Shown: positions 1-9,945 of the stretch, piece by piece
Numbering within the stretch: the first letter of the stretch is position 1
Layout of the letters: every line of letters starts with the position of its first letter
Assembly (NCBI GenBank): GCA_017856375.1
Contig: JAFMFC010000002.1
Location: 26,740 to 90,739 of the forward strand
Length of the DNA: 64,000 bases
Source: Ilumatobacteraceae bacterium
Lineage (GTDB): Bacteria; Actinomycetota; Acidimicrobiia; Acidimicrobiales; Ilumatobacteraceae
Direction of reading: 5' to 3'
The notes under the pieces: model-generated
What the model was told of the DNA's origin: nothing
Seen by the model: only the letters and a program-made list of their open reading frames with translations
The model's database searches: none
Made by a program: the position numbers and the translations under genes

Positions 1-1
1 C

Positions 2-169
2 ACGAGACATGACATCGACGAATATCTGGCAGGGATACCCGAAGCTCGATTGCGTCAGGGTTGGCGAGCAGACCTTCTCTTGAGCGATCTCGACGGGTTG
101 GTGAGTGGCTCGCTCGCGTTGAGTGTGGATGATCGCGGCCGACTTCGCTTATCAGCGACTTCGAGTTGA
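2..169 (+). CDS. C-terminal fragment of a CDS truncated by the window edge, unknown function
   Basis: Open frame from base 2 (TRHDIDEYLAGIPEARLRQGWRADLLLSDLDGLVSGSLALSVDDRGRLRLSATSS) to TGA at 167-169. Confidence 0.5.
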   Translation, partial: TRHDIDEYLAGIPEARLRQGWRADLLLSDLDGLVSGSLALSVDDRGRLRLSATSS

Positions 170-295
170 TCATCCCGTTACTTTTCGGGCGATTCCTGCC
201 ATCACGAGGCGTCTCCAGCCCGCTACGATGTGAGCCAATGTTCATCGCGTAGGCGGTCCTTGGGGTCCGCTACTGAAAGCAACGGAGCCCAAAAC

Positions 296-484
296 GTGAA
301 GAAGGGACGCCACCGGCGGTTTGAAGAAGCGCGCAAGCTGAAGCAGTCTGGGCCGTCCCCAGAAGATCTTGGCCTGCGAGGAAAGTCGCGTGAACCGCAG
401 TCGGAAGAGGACGAGTATGCAGCTATTGCCGAGCGTTACGGCGTCCGTTTCGACGATGACGAAGATGAATCTGACGAAGACTGA
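296..484 (+). CDS. Small basic/acidic bipartite protein, possibly DUF3073-like
   Basis: GTG start in the 230..484 frame; KKGRHRRFEEARKLKQ N-terminus and DDDEDESDED tail; immediately upstream of typA. Confidence 0.5.
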   Translation: MKKGRHRRFEEARKLKQSGPSPEDLGLRGKSREPQSEEDEYAAIAERYGVRFDDDEDESDED

Positions 485-497
485 TTAGCTGCACCTC

Positions 498-2342
498 TTG
501 TCAACAGTAAGTACCCCCATTCGTAACGTCGCGCTCGTAGCGCACGTCGACCATGGCAAAACCACGCTCGTCGATTCGTTGCTGCGTTACACCGGTGCCT
601 TTGCGGCGCATCAAGCCGTGGTCGACCGAGTGATGGACAGCAACGACCAAGAGCGAGAGCGCGGCATCACGATCTTGGCTAAGGCCGCTCAGATCAATTA
701 CCAGGGAACTTGCATCAATCTCGTGGATACACCTGGCCACGCGGATTTTGGTGGCGAAGTTGAGCGAGCCTTGGCACTTGTAGATGGCGTCATCCTTTTG
801 GTCGATGCAGCAGAGGGTCCGCTTCCACAAACCCGGTACGTCCTCGGCAAGGCGCTTCGCCGTAATTTGCCGGTGATCCTTGTGATCAACAAAGTTGACC
901 GGCAAGATGCGCGACCCGAAGAAGTGCTCGCCGAGGTGGAGCAATTGTTCCTCGATCTCGCGCAGCACGACGACCATCTCTCATTTCCCGTGATCTCAGC
1001 TATCGCGAGAGATGGGCAAGCAGTTGCCGGTGTCGGGATGCCAGGACCAAGTGACGACCTTCAGCCGATGCTCGACGCCGTTCTTGCACACGTAGAAGCA
1101 CCAGCGAAGGCCGATGACGCCCCGCTCAAGGCGCTGGTGACCAATTTGGACGCATCGGACTACCTTGGCCGCCTCGGTATTGGCCGGATAGCGGCAGGTA
1201 GCTTGCGCAAGGGCGAAACCGTTGCAGTGGTCCAGCAGGTAAATCAGGACGGACAACCACAAATCATCAAGCGAAAACTGACGGGATTGTTCAAGTTCTC
1301 AGGAATTGGTCGGGTCGAAGTTGAAGAAGTCGGAAGTGGCGATTTGTTTATTGCAGCTGGAATCGAGGAAATCCAAGTGGGAGACACCATCTCCTCGCTT
1401 GAGGACACGACTCCATTGCCTCGGTTGGAGGTGGACGAACCGGTCTTGCGGATGACGTTCGGCGTGAACACCTCCCCCATGGCGGGAAAAGAAGGAAAGT
1501 TCCTTACGAGTCGACATCTTCGCGAACGTTTGCGCCGTGAGGTGTTGGGCAACGTGAGCATCAAGGTTGATGAGTCGGCCAACTCTGAATCTGTCATGGT
1601 GTCCGGACGAGGCGAGTTGCAGTTGGCGGTGTTGATCGAGAACATGCGACGCGAAGGCTTCGAGCTCCAAGTGAGTCGGCCAGAAGTGGTTACTCGCGAA
1701 GTTGACGGCAAGTTACACGAACCTCTGGAAACCGGGACCTGCGATGTGCCGGATGAATATGTAGGGGCGATCACGCAGGAGCTTGCTCCTCGCAAAGGAC
1801 GAATCCTCGACATCGGACCGGGCGACCCAGGCCGAACCATCGTCTCCTTCGAAGCTCCATCTCGCGGATTGCTCGGTTTTCGCTCGGCTTTGCTGACGCT
1901 CACTCGAGGCACTTCGTTGTTGCACCAGTCTCTTGCCGGATGGACTCCCTGGTGTGGTGAACTCCCGCATCGCAAGGGAGGCGCAATGGTGGGTGATCGA
2001 ATTGGTACGGCCACCGCCTACGCATTGGACAACCTCCAACTACGTGGAACCCTGTTCGTCTCACCTGGTGATGAGATCTACGAAGGAATGGTCGTGGGGG
2101 AGAACGCGCGAGAGGACGAGATGGTGGTCAATGCCGTTCGCGCCAAAGAGAAGACGAACATTCGCACCCACAGCCACGACGAGGGAATCAAGCTTGCTAG
2201 CCCACGGATTCACACACTCGAAACGGCGATCGAATGGATCGCCGATGACGAGTTGGTGGAAGTTACACCGACAAAAGTCAGAATTCGCAAACGTTTCCTC
2301 GGACTTGAGGATCGACGCCGTCAGGCCAAGAAGAACCCTTAA
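498..2342 (+). CDS. typA: Ribosome-associated translational GTPase TypA/BipA
   Basis: AHVDHGKTTLVDSLL, RERGITILAK, DTPGHADFGGEVERAL, NKVDR motifs; ~614 aa. Confidence 0.95.
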   Translation: MSTVSTPIRNVALVAHVDHGKTTLVDSLLRYTGAFAAHQAVVDRVMDSNDQERERGITILAKAAQINYQGTCINLVDTPGHADFGGEVERALALVDGVILLVDAAEGPLPQTRYVLGKALRRNLPVILVINKVDRQDARPEEVLAEVEQLFLDLAQHDDHLSFPVISAIARDGQAVAGVGMPGPSDDLQPMLDAVLAHVEAPAKADDAPLKALVTNLDASDYLGRLGIGRIAAGSLRKGETVAVVQQVNQDGQPQIIKRKLTGLFKFSGIGRVEVEEVGSGDLFIAAGIEEIQVGDTISSLEDTTPLPRLEVDEPVLRMTFGVNTSPMAGKEGKFLTSRHLRERLRREVLGNVSIKVDESANSESVMVSGRGELQLAVLIENMRREGFELQVSRPEVVTREVDGKLHEPLETGTCDVPDEYVGAITQELAPRKGRILDIGPGDPGRTIVSFEAPSRGLLGFRSALLTLTRGTSLLHQSLAGWTPWCGELPHRKGGAMVGDRIGTATAYALDNLQLRGTLFVSPGDEIYEGMVVGENAREDEMVVNAVRAKEKTNIRTHSHDEGIKLASPRIHTLETAIEWIADDELVEVTPTKVRIRKRFLGLEDRRRQAKKNP

Positions 2343-3067
2343 GAACGCTTCTTCATCTTTGGGTGCGGCACCGGCACCGAGCGTTTCTCTTCAAGTAGTT
2401 GGACAATCCTGGCGTAGATGTGGGCACCCACCAACTCGACAAGCTCGTCCTTTAGGTATTGATATACGGGACGCTTGCCAATAAAGGCCTTTGCGTCATC
2501 GGTGCACCACCAGTGGAAGTCTTGTCCACCTTCACCCCAGTCGCGCCGTTTCCATTCCCGTACGAAAGAAACGACATGACCGTCATCTTCGGTGTATTCC
2601 TCTAGCCGTAGCGGCACTTGCCAGCACACGTCCGGCTTCCAGTCCATGGGGCGTTCACCGGCCTCCGTTGCAGCGATATGAAAGGCGCAGCCCATGCCTC
2701 CCTCAAAACCAGGTTCATTATGGAAGATGCAAGCGCCGTTGACGCGAGCCGTCACATCTGCACCATCTCGTTCCTTGCGCAACCACTTGCCGTTCTTGCC
2801 CTTTTCATGGTGCTGCCAATGTCGGGGCTCCAAACGTTTAACGCTGCGTTTCACCGACGCCAAATCCTTGTAATCGATGAAGTGCGCCCCGTAACTGCAG
2901 CATCCTTGCTGCAATTTGGTGGCATCGTCGTCAAGTACCCCTTTGCAGCCACGTCCATAGATGCACTCGTAGTTTGAACGTAGAAAGGTCGCGTCTACAA
3001 GCCACGTCTGGTCCTTGTCGGGATCGCTGAAGCTGAGCCATTCATGAAGATCGGAGACTTTTGGCAT
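2339..3067 (-). CDS. Cysteine-rich conserved hypothetical protein, putative metal/Fe-S binding
   Basis: 242 aa ORF with YECIYGRGCKGV, GCCSYGAHF, GACIFHN, GMGCAFH, PDVCWQ, WWCTDD cysteine motifs. Confidence 0.6.
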   Translation of the reverse strand: MPKVSDLHEWLSFSDPDKDQTWLVDATFLRSNYECIYGRGCKGVLDDDATKLQQGCCSYGAHFIDYKDLASVKRSVKRLEPRHWQHHEKGKNGKWLRKERDGADVTARVNGACIFHNEPGFEGGMGCAFHIAATEAGERPMDWKPDVCWQVPLRLEEYTEDDGHVVSFVREWKRRDWGEGGQDFHWWCTDDAKAFIGKRPVYQYLKDELVELVGAHIYARIVQLLEEKRSVPVPHPKMKKRS

Positions 3068-3326
3068 GGCGAATCAGACTAGTTGCAAGACGGACTCAAA
3101 AGGGTCTTCACGATGGAATACTAAGGAGGTGTCCGACCTCACCGATCTCATCGAACGCCTCCGCCGGATATCTGACGAACTAGCCGACCATGCACTCGAT
3201 GAATTGAAAGAGGCTCATCGAGCAGGTGCTACCAAACGACCTGAATCGGAGAAGTCGCTCAGTCAGGCTCGTAGAGCCATCGAAAAGGCGATAGCGACGC
3301 TCAGCCGAACTGATTTAGGTGATTGA
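3066..3326 (+). CDS. Small helical hypothetical protein
   Basis: 86 aa ORF; its ATG interleaves with the start of the divergent gene (CATG). Confidence 0.4.
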   Translation: MANQTSCKTDSKGSSRWNTKEVSDLTDLIERLRRISDELADHALDELKEAHRAGATKRPESEKSLSQARRAIEKAIATLSRTDLGD

Positions 3327-4326
3327 TCAGCATTCTCAGGTGCCCGTAATGACGACGAGCAAATTTGAATGCAATGCGGTGTGCATCGAGCTCATCGGAG
3401 TCCCGAACTTCCTCCGCCCGAGCTTCGACGCGCAAAAAACCGCCGTCGTCACACAACATGGCAAACTGCTCGCCGAGCGACGAAAGAAGTTCATCGTTCA
3501 CCGGTTTGTTCACTCGTAGAACCAAGGTTTCGCCGAAAAATCGCATCGATCGGTAGTTGGAGTAAAAGTTTTCGACAATTCGCCATGCATCAATGGGGCT
3601 GTGACAAACATCAAAAAAGGCGAGATCTTCGCGCGAAATCAAGCCTCGTGGAAGCAATTGGTCCTGAATCAACTGGGAAATAGATTCCCAGAATGGATCG
3701 TCCTCGAGATCCATCAAGAGCAGGGGAACGGGGAGACCTTTGCCAGTCTGGATGAGAGTCAACAACTCGAACATCTCGTCAAGCGTTCCGAATCCTCCAG
3801 GCATACAAATGAAGGCGTGTGACTCCTTCACCAACATCAATTTACGAGTGAAGAAGTAACGCATCGAGACGAACTTGGTGTCGCCCTGAATGACTTCGTT
3901 TGCAGACGTTTCGAACGGCAATCGAATCGAAACACCGATCGAATTCTCACGGCCGGCTCCCACCATGCCGGCTTCCATGATCCCCGGCCCAGCACCTGTC
4001 ACCACCATCCATCCGCGTTCGGCGAACTCTCGTGAAATCTGTGCTGTTCGATCGAAGAGGGGATCGCCCTTGCTCGTTCGCGCCGATCCGAAGATGGTGA
4101 CTTTTTTGCGTTCCCGAAACGGGGCCACCATCTTGAACGCCTGCTGCATTTCGCGCAGGGCAGAAGCCGCAATCTTTGCATCCAGTGTTGATACATCGCT
4201 CTTGGAGATATCTAAAGCAGATTTGATCAACTGATTGACATAACCCGGTTCTGTGTTTCCACCAAATTCGAGAACGAGTTTTTCGATCGCCTCATTGAGT
4301 TTACGAGGGTTTGTGATGTCGCTCAT
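3301..4326 (-). CDS. LOG family (TIGR00730-like) protein, long form
   Basis: GSARTSKGDP, GAGPGIMEAG, PGGFGTLDEMFE motifs. Confidence 0.85.
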   Translation of the reverse strand: MSDITNPRKLNEAIEKLVLEFGGNTEPGYVNQLIKSALDISKSDVSTLDAKIAASALREMQQAFKMVAPFRERKKVTIFGSARTSKGDPLFDRTAQISREFAERGWMVVTGAGPGIMEAGMVGAGRENSIGVSIRLPFETSANEVIQGDTKFVSMRYFFTRKLMLVKESHAFICMPGGFGTLDEMFELLTLIQTGKGLPVPLLLMDLEDDPFWESISQLIQDQLLPRGLISREDLAFFDVCHSPIDAWRIVENFYSNYRSMRFFGETLVLRVNKPVNDELLSSLGEQFAMLCDDGGFLRVEARAEEVRDSDELDAHRIAFKFARRHYGHLRMLINHLNQFG

Positions 4327-5411
4327 TGAACTTTGGTGCGAAGTGCTTCGAGCAGATGGTCAAAGCTCTGCGCAAAAGACGCGATGCCGTCGCGTTCCAG
4401 GTTTTCTGCAACTTCATCGAGTTGTATGCCTAGAGTCCTCAGCTGGTCCAGGAATTCAAGGCTCGTAGGTACGTCGCGGTCTATCGTTCGCTCTACAGCC
4501 CCGTGATCCTCGAAGGCCAACAATGTCTGCTCAGGAAGCGTGTTTACGCTGTTGGGACCGATCAGTTGATCGACATACAAAAGGTCGGGGTAGTGGGGGT
4601 TCTTCGTCGACGTACTAGCCCACAACGGTCGCTGCCTTGTCGCGCCAATTCTTTCCAATTCCGTCCAGACTGACGACGAATCGAAGAACTCCTTCTGCAG
4701 GGCGTAAGCAGCTCGCGCCTGATGAACCGCTGCCTGGCCGCACAACTTGTCGTAACCCGCCTTGGCCAGCTGAGGATCGATCGCACTGTCCACTCGCGAG
4801 ACGAAAAAGCTCGCGACACTGCGAAGTGTTTTCACCTTGTCGGGATGTGCTCGATGGCAACTCTGCACCCCGGCAACGAACGCCTCGAGAACCTGTCGAT
4901 AACGAGGTAGACCAAAGATCAAGGTGACATTCACTGATATGCCATTGGCCAGAATCTCTGAAATTGCTGGGAGGCAACTCACTGTTGCGGGCACCTTGAT
5001 CATCAGGTTCGGGCATCCGACTCGGCTCGCAAGCTCACGTGCCATCTTCACCGTCGCCGAAGCATCGGCAGCCAAGTGAGGATCTACTTCCAGACTGACG
5101 AATCCATCGTCGCCATTCGACTGCTCGAAGACATCTTTCAAGGCTGAACAGGCATCGATGACGTCACTCACGACCAATTCCCAATAGATCTGCTCGATTG
5201 ACAAGCCTTGTCTTTTCAACTGCGCTATCTGTTCGTCGTATGCGGAACTCGACGTTATTGCCTTGTGGAAGATCGTGGGATTCGACGTAATACCCCTCAC
5301 GCCGCGGTCCACCAGATTTGCGATGTGTCCGTTGAGCAGCTCGTCGCGTCGGAGGTTGTCCAACCAAGGGCTTTGAAACTGCAACCTGTGCAGATCATGG
5401 AGGGGACTCAC
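4323..5411 (-). CDS. tal: Transaldolase
   Basis: GVRGITSNPTIFHKAI, LMIKVPATVSCLPAI motifs; ATGA overlap with tkt. Confidence 0.92.
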   Translation of the reverse strand: MSPLHDLHRLQFQSPWLDNLRRDELLNGHIANLVDRGVRGITSNPTIFHKAITSSSAYDEQIAQLKRQGLSIEQIYWELVVSDVIDACSALKDVFEQSNGDDGFVSLEVDPHLAADASATVKMARELASRVGCPNLMIKVPATVSCLPAISEILANGISVNVTLIFGLPRYRQVLEAFVAGVQSCHRAHPDKVKTLRSVASFFVSRVDSAIDPQLAKAGYDKLCGQAAVHQARAAYALQKEFFDSSSVWTELERIGATRQRPLWASTSTKNPHYPDLLYVDQLIGPNSVNTLPEQTLLAFEDHGAVERTIDRDVPTSLEFLDQLRTLGIQLDEVAENLERDGIASFAQSFDHLLEALRTKVQ

Positions 5412-7348
5412 GTTGGGCCCGTCAACCTCTTCGCTACCGCGACGATTCGATCCACGTTGATTCCGAGTGAATCCATCACCACCGAACCCGGCGCGCTGGC
5501 TCCAAAGCGGTCGATCCCAATTGCCACATCGGCATATCGCTCCCAGCCAAAGGTGGAACCCGCTTCAACGGAGACCACGGGCAAACTACCCTGCGTGTCT
5601 TCCTGGTAGGAGACAGGCGACTGGGAGAACATGTCCCAGGACGGCATCGAAACGACGCGGCTGCCGACGCCCTCGGATTCAAGAACCTCGGCTGCTCGCA
5701 GGGCGAGAGACAACTCGCTGCCCGTTCCGATCAAGGTGATCCGTGGGGTAGAGGATTCTCGAACGACCTTCGCACCCACTCGGACAGCAGTTCCATCAGT
5801 GACATTCGGCACCGTCTGTCGAGACAAGATGAGTGCGGTGGGCCCATCGTGTGAGAGGGCAGCAATCCACGCCTCGGCCGTCTCTCTCGAGTCGGCAGGC
5901 CGAATCACTCGGAGGCCGGGAATCGAACGCAGCGAAGCGAGTTGTTCGATGGGTTGGTGTGTCGGCCCGTCTTCTCCGACGCCTACGGAGTCGTGACTGA
6001 AAACAAAGATGACCTTTGCTCGGGATAGGGCAGCAAGTCGAATGGCCGGTTTCATGTAGTCAGCGAAAACGAAGAACGTTCCGCCCATCGGCACGAGAAC
6101 TCCATGCAGAGCAATCCCCACCATGATCGCGCCCATTGCATGTTCGCGAATGCCGTAATACATCTGGCGACCGTGAGGACGCTCAGGGGTGTATGCCTCG
6201 AACCCGGGGATCTTCACTCCGGTGTTTCCCGTCAAATCTGCTGATCCGGCGATTAGCCCGGGCGCAAGGGGAAGTGAGGCGGCCACGGCGAGGGTAATGC
6301 TTTGTCGCGTCGCCAAGTCCTTCTCGTGGTGGAGAGACTCCAAAGCTTGACGCAGTCGTCCAACATCGGGACGCGCGATCATGATCTGGAACTCCTCGCC
6401 TTGCGGTTCGCTATACCCGCGTCGAAGTTCAGTTCCGCGTAATGCCGCATGACTACGCAAATTCTTGACCACCTCGTCCGGCGCCCAAAACGGTGTATCG
6501 GGAATACCCAAGACCTCTTTCGTGCGCCTGGTGGCGTCAGCGTCAAAAGGATTGCCGTGAGCCTCGTGTCGATCGGTGAAATCGGGAGAGGGGTTTCCGA
6601 TATGGGTCTTGAGACGCACGAGAGTGGGGCTGCCGCGATGCTCTCGGGCACGAAGCAAAACCGATTCGAGAGCGTCCAAATCTTCGCCGACATCGCCAGC
6701 ATCGAGGACATTCCAGCCGTACGCGGTAAACCGACCGATCACATCGTCGGAACAAGCAAGACCAGTCGAGCCATCGATGGTGATGCCGTTGTCGTCGAAA
6801 ATGCAGACCAAATGATCGAGTTTCAGGTGACCAGCAAGTGATGCTGCCTCGTGACTAATCCCCTCCATGAAGCAACCATCACCGGCGAGAACCCATGTGT
6901 GGTGATCGAAATATTGCGAACCGAATCGTCCCCTGAGGTGGGATTCGGCGACAGCCATTCCCACCGCGTTGGCAAAACCCTGGCCCAACGGTCCAGTGGT
7001 GACTTCAACGCCCGTGGTGTGAACATTTTCAGGATGCCCTGGGGTAGCCGATCCCCACTGTCGGAATGCCCGCAGGTCATCGATTTCGAGGCCATATCCA
7101 TTGATGAAGAGGAGCGCATATTGCAGAATCGATGCATGCCCATTCGAAAGGATGAAGCGGTCACGATTGACCCAGTCCGGCTGCGTTGGATCGTGCCGCA
7201 GAATTCTTGAGTAGAGAACGTGCCCAAGAGGAGCTAGGGCAAGAGCGGTTCCTTGATGTCCGCTCTTAGCCGCCAGAGGCGCATCCATCGCCAAGCCACG
7301 CACAATTTTGATGGCATCGGCGTCGAGCGACGGAGACAAACCAGCCAT
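5408..7348 (-). CDS. tkt: Transketolase
   Basis: SGHQGTALALAPLGHVL, LAGDGCFMEGISHEAASLAGHL, GPTHQPIEQLASLR; probable start MAGLSPSLD downstream of the ORF-track start. Confidence 0.94.
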   Translation of the reverse strand: MAGLSPSLDADAIKIVRGLAMDAPLAAKSGHQGTALALAPLGHVLYSRILRHDPTQPDWVNRDRFILSNGHASILQYALLFINGYGLEIDDLRAFRQWGSATPGHPENVHTTGVEVTTGPLGQGFANAVGMAVAESHLRGRFGSQYFDHHTWVLAGDGCFMEGISHEAASLAGHLKLDHLVCIFDDNGITIDGSTGLACSDDVIGRFTAYGWNVLDAGDVGEDLDALESVLLRAREHRGSPTLVRLKTHIGNPSPDFTDRHEAHGNPFDADATRRTKEVLGIPDTPFWAPDEVVKNLRSHAALRGTELRRGYSEPQGEEFQIMIARPDVGRLRQALESLHHEKDLATRQSITLAVAASLPLAPGLIAGSADLTGNTGVKIPGFEAYTPERPHGRQMYYGIREHAMGAIMVGIALHGVLVPMGGTFFVFADYMKPAIRLAALSRAKVIFVFSHDSVGVGEDGPTHQPIEQLASLRSIPGLRVIRPADSRETAEAWIAALSHDGPTALILSRQTVPNVTDGTAVRVGAKVVRESSTPRITLIGTGSELSLALRAAEVLESEGVGSRVVSMPSWDMFSQSPVSYQEDTQGSLPVVSVEAGSTFGWERYADVAIGIDRFGASAPGSVVMDSLGINVDRIVAVAKRLTGPT

Positions 7349-7365
7349 CTCTGCGACTGTAGTGC

Positions 7366-7767
7366 TCAGGCGGTGACGGGTGGAAGGAGCGTGAATGGCA
7401 CTGGAATCCATGCGTCACGGTTCACCCTGCAATGGGCGACGATTTGACGGTATTCACTGAACTCGAGCTCGCCGCGAACCAGCCGATATGTCAATTTTCC
7501 CGGCTCAACAGTGAACGGGGAGACATTTCGTGCCAACTCAGTCGACTCCTCGTCGAAGCCTTCCCTAAACACCACTTCGAAGACACCTGACCCTGATTCG
7601 TCGGGACGGCAATGAATCAAGGCAAAGAGATGCGGTTCCACCTTGACCGGTACTGCCGCTGGCGCGGCCAATGAAAAGTGAATTCCCGTGATGTCGATCC
7701 TTGTAGCACCACCCTCGGCGCTGCGGGGAGCGAACGTGTCGATGAAGAATGCGCTGAGAACCTGCAC
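7366..7767 (-). CDS. Hypothetical protein upstream of tkt
   Basis: 133 aa ORF, same strand as tkt, divergent from the acyl-CoA synthetase. Confidence 0.5.
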   Translation of the reverse strand: MQVLSAFFIDTFAPRSAEGGATRIDITGIHFSLAAPAAVPVKVEPHLFALIHCRPDESGSGVFEVVFREGFDEESTELARNVSPFTVEPGKLTYRLVRGELEFSEYRQIVAHCRVNRDAWIPVPFTLLPPVTA

Positions 7768-7797
7768 GGCCGAAGGTTACATCTACAATTTGAGGTC

Positions 7798-9945
7798 GTG
7801 CCTGTTACTTTGTCGGAGTCCGAGTCAAAGGACTTGTTGCGCGAACACGGCTTTCCGCTCTGCAGGGAACGGATCGCCACGTCCTTGGAAGAAGTCGTCG
7901 CTGCTGCACGAGAAATCGGATTTCCAGTCGTACTCAAAGCAAACGCTCGGGAGATCAATCACAAGTCCGAATTAGGACTTGTCGAATTGGGTATCTCGAC
8001 CGAGGACGATCTTCGAGTGGCGCATGCCAACCTGATCAAGCGGTTGGCCGGTCAATCCGCCAATTTCCTCGTCGCCGAGATGGTCAAAGGCAACCGGGAG
8101 ATGATCGTTGGGCTGGTTCGCGATCCTGATTTTGGCCCGTTTGCCGTGGTCGGTCTCGGTGGAGTAGCCGCAGAGGCGCTCAAGGACATTCGAATGATTC
8201 CGCTACCTGCCTCTCCACGGGAAGTAGGTCAGTCTTTTGAGGCTTTGCGCTCACACGAGCTGTTTCTCGCTCATCGAGGCCAGGAAGCACTCATCCTGGA
8301 GAATCTCGAACGAGCAGTGAATGCGCTCGCCGAAATTGCAAGGAGCCGTCCAGACATCGAATCAATAGATGTCAACCCGATGATCGTGCTTCCCGACGGG
8401 CGATTGACTGCTGTCGATGCCCTCGTCGTATTGGGCGATTTCGTCCAAGATCATGAATTGAGTCCTATTAGCGAGAGATCTGATCGCACGAAACTCCTGA
8501 CATCGATGTTCGACCCACGAGGCGTGGTCGTGCTCGGCGCATCATCACATCCGGGGAAGTTTGGCTTCGTTTCTCTCCACAACATCTTTGTTAACGGTTT
8601 CAAGGGACCCGTGTTCGGACTCAACCAGTCGGGAGAGCAAGTTCTTGATGCAACGATCGTGACGTCGCTAGACGAAATCCCGCAATCGCAGGTTGATCTC
8701 GCCTTTTTCTGCACGCCATCTCAAGTCAACGAAGAGTTGTTGAGGCAGTGTTCTTCGCGCGGTATCAAGGCGGCCTTCGTTGCTTCAGCTGGGTATCGAG
8801 AATTGGGGGACGAGGGCGCCGCCGACGAGCGTCGTTTGGCGCAACTGGCGACTGATTTGGGAATGGTTTTGGGAGGTCCGAACGGTCAAGGGATCGTGAG
8901 CACACCTGCCAATCTGTGCGCGCAAATAGTGGCGCCGTACCCCGGGGCGGGTTCGTTGTCGATCGCTTCCCAGAGCGGAAACTTCGTCTCCTCATTCCTG
9001 AACCTGGCCAAATGGGCGCATGTGGGTATCGCGCGTGCGGTCTCAGCTGGTAACTCCGCCCAATGCGACATTTCTGACTACATCAAATTTTTTGCGGAGG
9101 ATCCGCATACTTCGGTGTCTCTCGCGTATGTGGAGAGCGTCGCTGATGGCAGCCGTTTCATGGAAACTGTGCGGAGACATACCGAATCGAAGCCGCTGGT
9201 GTTGATCAAAGGAGGTCGTACCGCTGCGGGTCAGCAAGCAGCCTCCAGTCACACCGGTGCCATGGCAACAAATTTTGCAGCGTTCGAGTCTCGAGCTACT
9301 CAGTGTGGAGCGATCGTGGTCGACGAACCCGAATCGGCGTTTGATACAGCAGCTGCGTTCGCTTCATTGCCCTTACCCGCGGGGCCGAGGTTGGGCATCC
9401 TCACGACCGTCGGAGGGTGGGGAGTGGTGACGAGCGATGTCGTTCATAGCTTGCGTCATCTCCAGTTGGCGTCTTTGAGCGACGAACTGCTCCAGAAACT
9501 CGATCAGTTCATGCCCGCGCGGTGGAGTCGTTCGAATCCACTCGACTGCGCAGGGGGTGAGACTCGAGACACGGTGACCACTGCCATCGAGACATTGTGT
9601 TCTAGTGGAGAGGTCGACGTCGTTCTCCTTCTTGGTCTTGGAATTCAGGGGAACCAGGCGCGAATGATGGCCGATGGACGCTTCTGTCAAGATCCCGATC
9701 TCCAGCGCATCGTCGCCTATCACGAGCGTCAAGAAATGCGTTATGTGGACGCTGCACGTCAGGCGGCCACCACTTTTGGTATCCCTGTTGCCTTGGCCAC
9801 CGAGCTGGCCGTTGCCGATGATCAAAACGCCGCAATCCGTCACGCCCGTGAATGCTCGGTGTATATCTTCCCGACAGGTCCACGAGCCGTCCGCGCTCTC
9901 GATCGAATGGCGCATTACCGTTTGTCTCGAAGTGAGGTGAGTTGA
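7798..9945 (+). CDS. NDP-forming acetate/acyl-CoA ligase-family protein with N-terminal ATP-grasp
   Basis: GTG start; ATP-grasp-like region (GFPVVLKANAREINHKSELGLVELGI) then CoA-binding/ligase region (PRGVVVLGASSHPGKFGFVSLHNI, GGPNGQGIV, ASQSGNFVSSF, SSHTGAMATN). Confidence 0.85.
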   Translation: MPVTLSESESKDLLREHGFPLCRERIATSLEEVVAAAREIGFPVVLKANAREINHKSELGLVELGISTEDDLRVAHANLIKRLAGQSANFLVAEMVKGNREMIVGLVRDPDFGPFAVVGLGGVAAEALKDIRMIPLPASPREVGQSFEALRSHELFLAHRGQEALILENLERAVNALAEIARSRPDIESIDVNPMIVLPDGRLTAVDALVVLGDFVQDHELSPISERSDRTKLLTSMFDPRGVVVLGASSHPGKFGFVSLHNIFVNGFKGPVFGLNQSGEQVLDATIVTSLDEIPQSQVDLAFFCTPSQVNEELLRQCSSRGIKAAFVASAGYRELGDEGAADERRLAQLATDLGMVLGGPNGQGIVSTPANLCAQIVAPYPGAGSLSIASQSGNFVSSFLNLAKWAHVGIARAVSAGNSAQCDISDYIKFFAEDPHTSVSLAYVESVADGSRFMETVRRHTESKPLVLIKGGRTAAGQQAASSHTGAMATNFAAFESRATQCGAIVVDEPESAFDTAAAFASLPLPAGPRLGILTTVGGWGVVTSDVVHSLRHLQLASLSDELLQKLDQFMPARWSRSNPLDCAGGETRDTVTTAIETLCSSGEVDVVLLLGLGIQGNQARMMADGRFCQDPDLQRIVAYHERQEMRYVDAARQAATTFGIPVALATELAVADDQNAAIRHARECSVYIFPTGPRAVRALDRMAHYRLSRSEVS

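Noticed and set aside
1244-2014. 256-aa minus-strand ORF inside typA
   Set aside because: Antisense shadow of a strong typA CDS, Ser/Arg/Pro-rich composition.
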